From Pocillopora verrucosa (lineage: Eukaryota; Cnidaria; Anthozoa; Scleractinia; Pocilloporidae): 64,000 nt of DNA. Position numbers and translations under genes: made by a program. The notes under the pieces are model-generated. The model was not told where the DNA came from, searched no databases, and saw only the letters and a list, made by a program, of their open reading frames with translations. The stretch is taken from NCBI RefSeq assembly GCF_036669915.1, contig NC_089324.1:11602118-11666117 (forward strand), read 5' to 3'. This document shows, piece after piece, positions 55,334-64,000 of the stretch. Each line of letters starts with the position of its first letter. Position 1 is the stretch's first letter.

Positions 55334-58300
55334 TTCATGTGATACAGTCTGTCATTCAATGGGGGAGGAACCCTGTCGTGGTGGTTAAACGACAAGATGA
55401 CAATGTCAAAAGAAGCAACCCCCAGAACCCAAAGGAAGAATCGAAATCGTCAACTAAAAGGAAATCACGTCAAGATACAAAAGAGGATAGAGCGCTTGTG
55501 AAGAAACTTAAAGAAGATAATGCGATAGCTGTGCGAACCGATCGTCAACAGAGTGAGCTACGTGCGCTAAATGCAGGTACAGTATATTATATTTTAATAT
55601 AAAAATAGCTTCGGCAAATATTTCAGTATAAGCGAAGAAAACGGCCAGAACTCTATAAAAGTACAAACCTGTCTTTGATCAAGGATTTGGGGATTTCCTG
55701 TAATTATTTATTTTCACATGGCTGAATTTCTCGTAGCAGTCAAATATGAGGCTTTTATAGCATTCCATGTAAAAGGAAAATTCTGCGTTCGAGTTCTGTT
55801 CCCACCATACGTATGCTTATGTCAGATTTCTTAGCATGAAGGAACTACTAGGATTTTCTCGTTCATCTCAGAGTTACCCTCAGCATCTAATTCGCCGGGT
55901 GGAAAGAGCCAATGTCGTATCTAAAAACAAAGCACGTCGACTAATAACCAAGGCGGGGGGTCTGGAACTTGAACCACTAAATTTGTTGTACATGTACACA
56001 GCGCACTGGTTTTTGTGATGCATCCAAGACCGGTTTAACAGGTTCCGTGTTCATATTGAGCTGAGCGCGCGAACGATTAAAAAAAAAAATCATGGAACAT
56101 CGTTAGATAAATTTCTTATTAGACATTTTTGTGCGGTATTGCTGTACATTTGTTCTCGTCATTTTTATTTTCACTTACCCTTCGGGCTGGCCAAAATACT
56201 GCAAGACTCTTAGAAATATACGGCGATACTACACACTAAAATGTGTTCAAGATATATATCGTTGTGTTTTCATTTTAGCCCGTTTTAACAAAAATGTCTT
56301 ACAGCTGAATGTAAAAAAGCATATTGGAGTTATGCACATATAATTATATTAAAAAGGCCAGTAATTCCTTCTGTATTTTTCTTATAATTTGTTTCAGAGC
56401 TTGAGAAACTTGAAGGTTCGACAGCCATCAATGAGGCAAAAATCAAATGCGGTCTTTGCTGCAAGTCGTACTCCGTTCAACTTGACAGAAAGACGGCAGG
56501 AAAAATATCACTCTTCAAAGCAAGTAAGTATTTTTGTGACAACGACAGTATTTGCGCTTTGCTAAATAATCGCTTTTAATTTACCTTTAAGAACTTTTAT
56601 TATAAATTTAATAACGTCCTTTAATCAGGTTATAGTGTCAGAATTTCCACGTGATCCGACTTCAATGAGGTAACACCATACACGGTGTCCCACTCAGCAA
56701 TCCTGTAAAACAACGGATATTTATTTTAAATTGTTACTTTTATATTGAAGTTTAAAAGTTTAGTTGTATGTACGCATGTGTTTGAAAACTTTCTTTTTCT
56801 TTTATTGTTATAGCCCACTTCAATGCATGTAAAAAAAAGAGGAGAGCCGGAGTTAAGGGAGTAAAAACGTTAGAGAACTTCTTTACCAAAGAAGCTGCAA
56901 AATGTTTACCTGAACCTACAGGCTCTATTCTGACCGTACCAAATGACGATGAACAGGATCAATATGACGGCGCGGACGCAATTGTTTCTGAGAAGTAATG
57001 TCGCTATTCTATGACTTTTGTTACAGTGTACGTTAGTTTATGTCACAGTCGTTTGTTTATTTCCTGGATGTGATTGCTTATTGCTACACTTACGAACTGT
57101 TCAGAGAAGGGCGAATAAGCTAGGTTTGGTAAACCTTGATAGTTTTTGATTTTCGACTAGACGACGTATTACAGCGAATAGTTTTTAATTAAATGTGAAA
57201 TGTCTAGGAAATAAAAGTCAATCTATTTACCAGATGCCCTCAAGAGTTCAATGCAACGTGTTCTTTTATACAGTGCTATATAATAAGTTGACCATGAACC
57301 TGCGAAGATTAACAACTTGATCAGTCAACAAATCAGTTTCGTAACGCAGCAGATGGCCACCAGGATACATTGACTAAGAAACTACTTCAAGAAAATTTTA
57401 GGACCTAGGCGACCTGGTGTTTTTCATTTACAGTGAAAGTGATGACTTTGATATCGGTAGTCTATGGTGGCCGAGAACTGCCAATAGAAAAATCCGCATT
57501 TTTGAAAGAAAATTGTTTTCTTTTTTATTTTGATTTACATTTTTTTTTATTTTTCAATTTATTTTTTTATTTTTAAAATAGAGTGAAAGTAAAATCAATT
57601 GAAATAAAAATAAAATAAAATAAAACCAAAGTAAAATAAAATAAAACCAAAGTAAAATAAAATAAAACCAAAGTAAAATAAAATGAAATTATTCGACCCA
57701 GCCGAGAGCTGCCACTACCAGCATGCATTGCGTGCGTTACTGTCACACGCTCGAGTTCATCATGGCCGATGCATGGAAGAGGCTCAATGAAAAAGTTAAA
57801 GCAAAGCGTACCAAAAAAAACCAGCCCAAGGACCATCGAAGGAAAGATGAACTGACAGTTCAACGTTTGTCAGCAGAAGTTTCTGGAAAGGCCCAAAAGT
57901 ATACAAGGATTGGGCCAAGAGAGTTTGTTCCCTTCGACGAAACGGAGGAATTGACCATTGGTAATATCAAGAGCGCTTGTGAGAGGCATTTTCTACAAAA
58001 AATCGGAAAGAATCTCGTATGTGATATCTTAGCAGGAGAACAGGGCCCATCGTGCAAGACTCTTGCCCAAATACCGGACTTAAAGGTTGTATACGTCCGC
58101 TTCATTCCAGATCCAGCTGATGAAGGCGATGTCAACAGCACCCAGAATTCCACGAGAAAGAGGAAGGACGCAACTGGAGAGTCCTCGACTTATACCGAAT
58201 TTAATCCTCCGCCGTCAAAATCAAGGTCAAGCCCCAGTAAACTTATGCATTCGAGACAGAAATTACCCACACAAGCAGCGGGCACAAAAAGTACGTATTA

Positions 58301-61300
58301 CCCTCGAAGTTTATCAATTTCTGACATGATCAAACTTGGCAAAATCAACACAAATACCGCCACTACTATTGTGAGAATTTTCAGATTCGATATGGAAGTT
58401 TTGTCGTGGTCCAAAGTTCCAACCACTGTCGAGTTCTATGAGGATAAAGAGGCAATCGGAACTGGCGGATTCCGTAAAGCATTCAAAGCAACATCCAAAC
58501 ATCCAGAATTTGTTGCGACAACGTGGGTGATAAAGCACTATCTACCAAGTGCTTTAAAGTGCATCTCGGATACCGGTCAAACTATCGAGCAACACAACCG
58601 CAAGGTTGTTCAGATGCATCTCCTAGCTAGGAATTTTGCTTCGCAACTTGAGGCAGAAATCAAGGAGGAAAGCGAGGTTTTTGGAACTGCATTTAGATAT
58701 AGAAAGATCTTTCATGGAGAAACAGACGAGGGGGAGTATGTTACAGTCGAAGAATTTATCCCTGGCCAGTTTAAGAAGTACGTAAACAACACTGGCCAAA
58801 CCTGTGTCGATCCTACAGATGAGATGGCCCAGAAGGCAGAGTGTTTGACACACTTCACGTATGAGAGATCAAAGAAAAAACTTATGCTAGTTGACATCCA
58901 GGGAAGTGGATATGACTTATTTGACCCAGAAATAGCTTCTACAGATTTACTGGACGAGGGTGACAAGCAATACCTGTATTGTACTGGAAATCTTTCCAAA
59001 GTAGCAATTTCAACATTTGTGAAAGAGCACACTTGTAGTTTGTTCTGTAACTTGCTTGGCCTACCAGCAATAGAAAATTAAGGGGCAACTCAAGCTGCTA
59101 TAAAATTGTGAACATTGAGACATTGTTGACAAAATTTGATACACTGTTTACAAAATAGATAGTTCACATAAAATCCCATGGTTACATATGATAATTTACG
59201 GGGCAGTCATAATTTGTTTCCAGGGGTGGGCTGCAGGATTGTGATATTAACCAACCTTGTTGTTGCTGAATTCACCCTCAAGCAGATATGTTTTCATGTA
59301 CCCCAATTTAGGACACCAAAAAACCTGCTCTTGTTAATGTTTCTCCTCAACCCACCATGTGAGGATTGATGGTTAAAATTTGTATTATTTGTATTAGTTG
59401 GGTGCATAGTTTTTCTTGTTTCTGCTGCCCTTTCGATGTTACTGTTATTGCCATCAGTGTTATTGTTCGTTCCAGTTTATTTCCACAAAGGTTATGGATA
59501 TCATGTTCAGATACATTATCATTCGAATTAAAGATAGTTGTGGGTCCCTTAATCTGCAATATTATTATGCATTAAAAATAATTAAATAACTACAGTGGTG
59601 ATAATTACACTGTTTATTTCTTTTTTTTCTATTAGTGCCAGCATTGATTGTTAATATGTTGTTCCTGTTCACTTCAATTACACGTAATAAAGTTTTGACT
59701 TTTCTACTGTATTGCATGTTACACCTCTTTTGATGCAATTACCTTGGGCGGTTCGCACATACAGTGTTCAGAAATGTTCAGTTTAATTCAATGATTAAAG
59801 TACAGTTCATTGGCAGATGAATTTGTTGTTTATGGCTGCACAAAGTTCATAGTAACAAAATGGAGGATGTGGGAGAAAACATGCTGCTTTCACTATAAAA
59901 ATAGAGTCAAGGGCATAACACCATGGATAAACAGTGGAGTTATTACAAAGAAAAATTTCTCTTTAGGAAAAGAAATGCTTCCTTGCAATCAGCAGGTTTC
60001 AAATGGTCAGTGTCAATGATTCGTTCACACTCTGCTCTGAACTCAGGGGCGAGAAAGTCATCATCAACAGTAAGGATGCCTGACTGGACAGCAGCTTCTT
60101 TTAGTTGATCATCAGTTACTTGAAGACCTGCACATTGCCAATAGAAAACAATGTTAGCATTCATCATCTAGTGTGACTGGCAGTGTCAGCACCACATTAG
60201 GTTTTTATAGATATGCGACTTTCAGGCCCAAAGATTTTAGCAACAAATAATTTCCTTCTGGGCAATAAAATTATGCCTTGAAATTTCTACAAATAAATTA
60301 TCATTGGTTGATTGTTGAAGCATTATAACTATGCCATAGTTCGGTTTGAATAAAACAGAAATATCCCAAAACCAGTTTTGACAAAACCTTATAATTTTTT
60401 TACCGCATTCTTCAAGCCCATATTTCTGAGGAAAACTGTAAATATGGTTTGGGACCCCATCTGGTAAAACTGTGTCCTTCTGGGCTCTGATCCTGTGGGA
60501 ATTCCACACAATCTCCTTGAATGTATCTAGCTCTCTCTGAACCACAGGAACCATAATAAAAGAAAGAAGCTTCCTATGTAGGAAAACAAAATAAGCAAAG
60601 GTAACAAACACCTTGGTGTATAGGTAGTTTCAATTACAATATATAAGCCAGCAAGTTTTTTTTTTTTTTTTTTTGGGTGGGGGGGGGGTTCCCTAACAAA
60701 AATTTTTCCTGGGCCCCCTCAACCATATCTATTTGACTCGAGTATATATAAGCTTTAGGGGGAGGGGATGTGTTATTGCATTCACACAGAAATTAATTAA
60801 TTTGCTATAAAAAATGTATGTATATTAACTTTAGGCAAAATAATGTTTATGTTGATTGAGCTTTCAATCACCCACGTGCCATGCCCTAGCAAAACTGCAA
60901 CATATTCTAAAACAATAACTCAATGTCACTTTTGGAGTTTAAAAACAAACCTTGAAATGAATAGCCTGTGTATGTGTGCGTGTGGGTGGAGGTGGAGGGG
61001 GGAGACTTGCCCATTCTCACCTGTCAATATCATCATGTGGGTCATAATGCCCTTGATCTTTAAGCCATCTTAACTGACTTTTGAAAAATTTTTCCATTCT
61101 TTCGTGTAATTCTTTCCACCATCTTTCGATCTAGAGGAAAACGTTTTTTTAAATGACATTTTGTGAAATGTGCATTTGCCGGAAATCAGATGATAGGGTG
61201 GATTAAAATATTACTTGTTACTGAGGGAATGATGAAATAACAAACAACAATAATACTTTTCCTGGCACTCAAATAAAGTCACCGAAAGACTCGTTGACTA

Positions 61301-62986
61301 ATTTGGCACACTCACATAATATAATTAGACAGCACTTGAGAGATGAGCTTACTTACTTGGTTTGAAGTTGATGGACCATACAGGATCCACAACGTCAGTG
61401 TGATGTCTACGAAGAAAGGCATGAATTGTGGCCATGGTGCCTGTTTCTGTACCTTTGTCGATTCTGATCATCGCAGGAATTACCTTGGTCTCCATTATAT
61501 GCTCCAAGTACCAACGACCAATCAATTGCGGGTCACAGTTCTTATTCCAAACTCGCAACCATAGCAGCTTTCTGCTGGCTGTATCTAAGCAGCCATAAAT
61601 AGCAATCGGAAATGTGGAATTTTGGAAACCCATTAATTTATCATGACCGTCCAGGGAGTGGACCCAGTTTGGTCCTTTCGAAGAGAAGTTTCCTTTCTTT
61701 CGCCTTGCCTTCTTAGCTCCAACGCCTCCGCGAGTAGCAAGTCCATCGGGGTCAAGATCAGACATCACATCGTAAACTTGATCTCGCGTAACTAACAAGT
61801 CATATTTTTGTCTTATTTTCTTGTGCATGCTTCTATATCCCAATAGCTTTCCTGGTCCTTCCAATTCCTTTTTAACAGCCTCTTTAACATCTTCAACCGA
61901 AACAGTGTCATCCCTGTAATAAACTTCGAAATGGCGTAAACGTCTGTCGAGTGTTCGGATACTCCAGGCGTATTGAGGAAAGTCTCTCCGTAAAAAATCG
62001 ATCGCTTCTTCGCGTTTGAGGCCTTGTTTGACATACTTCTGCAGTGCACCTTTAAGGAGATCGTCTTCTTTCCACGATGAAACCCTGCTATCCGCCATTT
62101 TCGAGAACAGCCCGGGAGAACAGTCCCTATATTCCCGCCATTTTGGATCTTTACGATGCACGCAATGCATGCTGGTAGTGGCAGCTCTCGGCTGGGTCGA
62201 ATAATTTCATTTTATTTTACTTTGGTTTTATTTTATTTTACTTTGGTTTTTTTTTATTTTACTTTGGTTTTATTTTATTTTACTTTGGTTTTATTTTATT
62301 TTATTTTACTTTGGTTTTATTTTATTTTACTTTGGTTTTATTTTATTTTATTTTTATTTCAATTGATTTTACTTTCACTCTATTTTAAAAATAAAAAAAT
62401 AAATTGAAAAATAAAAAAAAATGTAAATCAAAATAAAAAAGAAAACAATTTTCTTTCAAAAATGCGGATTTTTCTATTGGCAGTTCTCGGCCACCATAGA
62501 GCGCGGATTGCGAGGGCAAGATGAGATTATATTTTCCTAACATGTGTTTGCGAAGAGAGGATATGATGAATGGTGTAAATGTTTGTTTTTGGCGAGTGTT
62601 TATGAATAAGAGATATGATGAAACGTGTAATTTTTTGTTTTTAGAGGGACAGTTATACGAATGCTGCAGTCCTGGGAGCGCGGATTGCGAGGGTAAGATG
62701 AGATTATATTTTCCTAACATGTGTTTGCGAAGAGAGGATATGATGAATGGTGTAAATGTTTGTTTTTGGCGAGTGTTTATGAATAAGAGATATGATGAAA
62801 CGTGTAATTTTTTGTTTTTAGAGGGACAGTTATACGAATGCTGCAGTCCTGTGTTTGCGAAGAGAGGATATGATGAATGTTGTAAATGTTTGTTTTTTTG
62901 AAGAAGCGGACGATGAAGGTACAAGTACAGTGATCGTCATACCGCAAGACAGAGCAATGCCATGTTTGCTCTTTAAGACCAAAGAG
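55334..62986 (+). CDS. Unrecognised lysine-rich gene with C2HC-like motif, interrupted by transposon
   Basis: Exons: 55334-55576 (phase 1 to 1), 56398-56523 (1 to 1), 56814-56994 (1 to 2), 57434-57461 then the 5 kb element then 62500-62515, 62645-62692 (1 to 1), 62904-62986. A possible first exon begins at ATG 55142 with a weak donor at 55190. Text includes IQWGRNPVVVVKRQDDN, a Lys/Ser-rich linker, EAKIKCGLCCKSYSV, KATHFNACKKKRR (a C-x2-C ... H-x3-C pattern) and KTLENFFTKEAAK, then acidic segments ESDDFDIGS|SADCEG and ECCSPGSADCEG. KTLENFF resembles a PCNA-interacting box without its first Gln. A nuclear role is plausible but unproven. Removing the element leaves an in-frame exon. The left acceptor (catttacag) is good; the right donor is the rarer gcaaga. 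Confidence 0.5.
57461..57735 (+). repeat. Left terminal inverted repeat
   Basis: 275 bp, inverse of 62159-62500. From the outer end: a unique 35 bp, an A/T block, gagtgaaagtaaaatcaatt, then three copies of a roughly 20 bp taaaaccaaagtaaaataaa unit, then gaaattattcgacccagccg, gagagctgccactaccagca and tgcattgcgtgc. Confidence 0.9.
57762..59081 (+). CDS. Alpha-kinase (atypical Ser/Thr kinase), transposon-borne
   Basis: 439 residues, intronless, intact. I chose ATG 57762 (MADAWKRL, atcATGG context); an ATG at 57723 lies inside the terminal repeat. Residues 1-30 are Lys/Arg-rich. About 45-115 is a small domain (FVPFDETEELTIGNIKSACE ... CDILAGEQGPSCKTLAQIP ... VVYVRFIP). A Ser/Pro-rich linker follows to about 190. 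The alpha-kinase domain then shows G233-TGGFR, K258 in WVIKHY, VTVEEFIPGQFKKYVNNTG, LTHFTYERSKKKLMLVDIQG with D378 and Q380, LYCTGNLS, and the zinc-binding tail H423, C425, C429 in KEHTCSLFCNLLGL. All expected catalytic and zinc residues of the eEF2K/TRPM7/MHCK family appear present. These kinases phosphorylate Ser/Thr, often in helices. A cargo role for the element is inferred. Confidence 0.9.
   Translation: MADAWKRLNEKVKAKRTKKNQPKDHRRKDELTVQRLSAEVSGKAQKYTRIGPREFVPFDETEELTIGNIKSACERHFLQKIGKNLVCDILAGEQGPSCKTLAQIPDLKVVYVRFIPDPADEGDVNSTQNSTRKRKDATGESSTYTEFNPPPSKSRSSPSKLMHSRQKLPTQAAGTKSTYYPRSLSISDMIKLGKINTNTATTIVRIFRFDMEVLSWSKVPTTVEFYEDKEAIGTGGFRKAFKATSKHPEFVATTWVIKHYLPSALKCISDTGQTIEQHNRKVVQMHLLARNFASQLEAEIKEESEVFGTAFRYRKIFHGETDEGEYVTVEEFIPGQFKKYVNNTGQTCVDPTDEMAQKAECLTHFTYERSKKKLMLVDIQGSGYDLFDPEIASTDLLDEGDKQYLYCTGNLSKVAISTFVKEHTCSLFCNLLGLPAIEN
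59082..59942. other. Untranslated centre of the transposon
   Basis: AT-rich spacer between the two convergent genes. aataaa-like signals occur (for example aataaagtttt at about 59687). The ORFs at 59178-59575 lack domain text. It probably holds both 3' UTRs. Confidence 0.45.
59943..62098 (-). CDS. DDE integrase-like transposase, four exons
   Basis: Exons: 61357-62098, 61021-61130, 60404-60573, 59943-60127; about 400 residues. ATG 62098 starts MADSRVSSWKEDDLLKGALQ. Residues 10-60 look helical (DNA-binding). The catalytic core has D150 in WVHSLDGHDK, AIYGCLDTASRKLLWLRVWN, then D214 in IRIDKGTET. Exon 2 supplies IERWWKELHERMEKFF with the likely third acidic residue. Exon 3 has VPVVQRELDTFKEIVWNSHR and GVPNHIYSFPQKYG. 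Exon 4 ends ADCKEAFLFLKRNFSL. It is an rve/DDE-fold recombinase. Exons 2-4 agree in phase, but exon 1 ends in phase 1 and exon 2 appears to start in phase 0, so this copy may have a one-base defect or my border may be wrong. Confidence 0.75.
60657..60690. repeat. T-run followed by G-run
   Basis: About 22 T then gggtgggggggggg, inside a transposase intron. It is a typical site for assembly or sequencing error. Confidence 0.8.
62159..62500 (-). repeat. Right terminal inverted repeat
   Basis: 342 bp, inverse of the left repeat but longer because the ctttggttttattttattt unit occurs about six times instead of three. The outer end is cagttctcggccaccataga. The two arms are otherwise nearly identical, which suggests recent activity or gene conversion. 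Confidence 0.9.
62499..62851 (+). repeat. Tandem 178 bp duplication containing a host exon
   Basis: gagcgcggattgcgaggg begins at 62499 and 62677. Each unit then has an intron with aagatgagattatattttcc and gcgaagagaggatatgatga, then acceptor tgtttttag and the exon start agggacagttatacgaatgc. That exon start recurs at 62645 and 62822; the last copy loses its 3' part after gcagtcct. A full exon (48 nt, EGQLYECCSPGSADCEG) is at 62645-62692. The first unit has donor gcaaga, the second gtaaga. Splicing 62692 to 62904 keeps the frame. Confidence 0.85.
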
Positions 62987-64000
62987 GTAAAATTTTATGT
63001 TATTTTGCTTCTGATAAGATGACATAACCGAAAATTTTTTAGCGCCGTGAATGAAAAACAAATTTGTTAATGTGTGAATTTGTTTTTTAGTGAATGAAGT
63101 TGATGTTAAAGTACCGTAGGTGTTGATATTTTATTTTTTCAATGTAAAATGTTATTTTGTAATAAAACAAGTTGTGTTTGATTGAAGAGAAAATATTTTT
63201 CAGTACGCATATTTTAACAGACGGATTTATTTTTATTTAAACAGTGAAATGAAGCCATGAAGCCGCCGTTGATATTCATTCCTTTGACTTTCAGAAGAGA
63301 AACTGTAAAACTCCAACTGTTGTGTTAAATAAAAACAAAGTTTCATTCAAAACAAGTCTGTTTTCATTCAAGAAAATTTTTTAGCGGGGGAGAAAAATTC
63401 TTATCTGTCAACAAATCTAAACCTGCCTTTTTTACCCGCGCGTAAATACAATTTTACCTTTTACCTAATTATCGTCCAGATAATTTAACAGGGTTGAAAT
63501 ATAATACCGTTTGTTCCACAGTTCCATTTCAAGAGTGTTTTTTATCCAAGGAATGTTTACGTTTTAGTTTCTTGATAAATGTCTTTGTTCTTTTCTTGCT
63601 TTGGTTTTATGGTTTTATTTTTTTGACATCACACAATTTTGTGAGGGTTATCCAAAGTCAGTGTCGTCTCCTCCGGGCCCAAAACCACATCCATCACCAA
63701 ATCCCGCATGGAATTACAACTGAGGCCCCTATTTTATGCATTTTCATGTAATAAAAACTGTAAACAGAAGGTTACATGTTTTTCGATTCAATAGATAATT
63801 TATTGATCTATTGTAACTCGTAAACATTTTCGACTTCAACACAATAAACCTCATTTTAAGACATTTTTATCTCTTTTTGAATTTTCCCATGCCCTGCAAG
63901 AAAAAAATTTTCTTCAATCAAACACAACTTGCTTAGGGAAAGAAAAAATGTGGCGGCGAGCAGACAATTTTTTGACCTACCTCCTTAATGTGTACCACAC
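62987..64000. other. Probable 3' region of the host gene
   Basis: After the exon ending KTKE|gtaaaat at 62986 I see no further supported exon. aataaa signals occur near 63162 and 63329. The rest is AT-rich with short unsupported ORFs, up to the window edge. Confidence 0.35.

Larger units (their letters stand above)
57461..62500. mobile_element. 5.04 kb TIR transposon carrying alpha-kinase and DDE transposase
   Basis: The ends are exact inverted repeats beginning TCTATGGTGGCCGAGAACTG, continuing ccaatagaaaaatccgcatt and on through an AT-rich repeat zone to gcatgcattgcgtgc. Two genes face each other inside: the kinase reads in from the left repeat and the transposase from the right, each starting 27-61 bp inside, so the repeats probably supply both promoters. 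No target-site duplication is visible; the flanks are ggtag on the left and gcgcgg on the right. The transposase resembles the IS3EU/integrase-like group found in cnidarians and fish (recollection, not searched). Kinase cargo in such an element is unusual as far as I know. Confidence 0.8.

Noticed and set aside
57573..57863. Minus-strand ORF with repeated FYFTLVL
   Set aside because: It is the translation of the AT-rich repeat units in the left terminal inverted repeat; the mirror ORF at 62156-62407 is the same artefact.
58314..59032. Minus-strand ORFs opposite the alpha-kinase
   Set aside because: Antisense shadows of a strongly supported coding region.
62521..62901. Plus-strand 126-residue ORF with CFWRVFMNKRYDE repeats
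   Set aside because: Reads through intron and exon of the same tandem duplication. Splice sites inside it fit the host gene better.
62385..62924. Minus-strand 179-residue ORF with internal duplication
   Set aside because: Shadow of the 178 bp tandem duplication; its internal repeats follow the DNA period rather than a protein unit.

Overview
The window looks like nuclear DNA of an anthozoan cnidarian, probably a stony coral or close relative. The basis is AT-rich sequence, GT-AG introns, mosaic extracellular proteins built from F5/8 type C, LamG, MAM, TLDc and fibrinogen-like modules, and many small inverted-repeat elements of kinds I associate with coral genomes. No species call is possible from sequence alone. 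All gene models are my manual splice reconstructions with no transcript support.

Positions 412-23534, minus strand: one very large mosaic gene that runs off the left edge. I recognise 23 exons, about 6.26 kb of coding sequence. In protein order: signal peptide, fibrinogen-related domain, pentraxin/LamG-like domain, half a LamG domain, TLDc, two F5/8 type C (discoidin) domains, LamG-like half-domain, MAM, three discoidin domains, LamG, and the start of a possible SEA domain. Nearly every module boundary is a phase-1 intron, which is why the exons read as one gene. The exons from 412 to 17233 are open. Four modules between 17865 and 23233 each need at least one frameshift.

Positions 23535-50620: mostly gene-poor. 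It holds four paralogous small genes (30910-32757 plus, 39397-40053 plus, 42704-43369 minus, 50169-50620 plus). Each encodes a 105-124 residue protein with a basic, proline-rich, Ser-rich N-terminal part containing R-x-x-S-L-P, then a separate last exon with one hydrophobic helix. I do not recognise the family. The proteins look like tail-anchored membrane proteins.

Positions 52000-54430: a decayed En/Spm (CACTA)-type transposase, followed by dispersed repeats. Positions 54632-54937 hold an unrecognised small ORF.

Positions 55334-62986: an unrecognised lysine-rich host gene with a C2HC-like cysteine/histidine pattern. One exon is interrupted exactly at a codon boundary by a 5.04 kb element (57461-62500) with 275-342 bp terminal inverted repeats. 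The element carries two convergent genes: an intronless, apparently intact alpha-kinase (57762-59081, plus) and a four-exon DDE integrase-like transposase (59943-62098, minus). A transposon carrying an atypical protein kinase as cargo is the most striking object here. Just right of it, a 178 bp unit holding a small host exon is tandemly duplicated.
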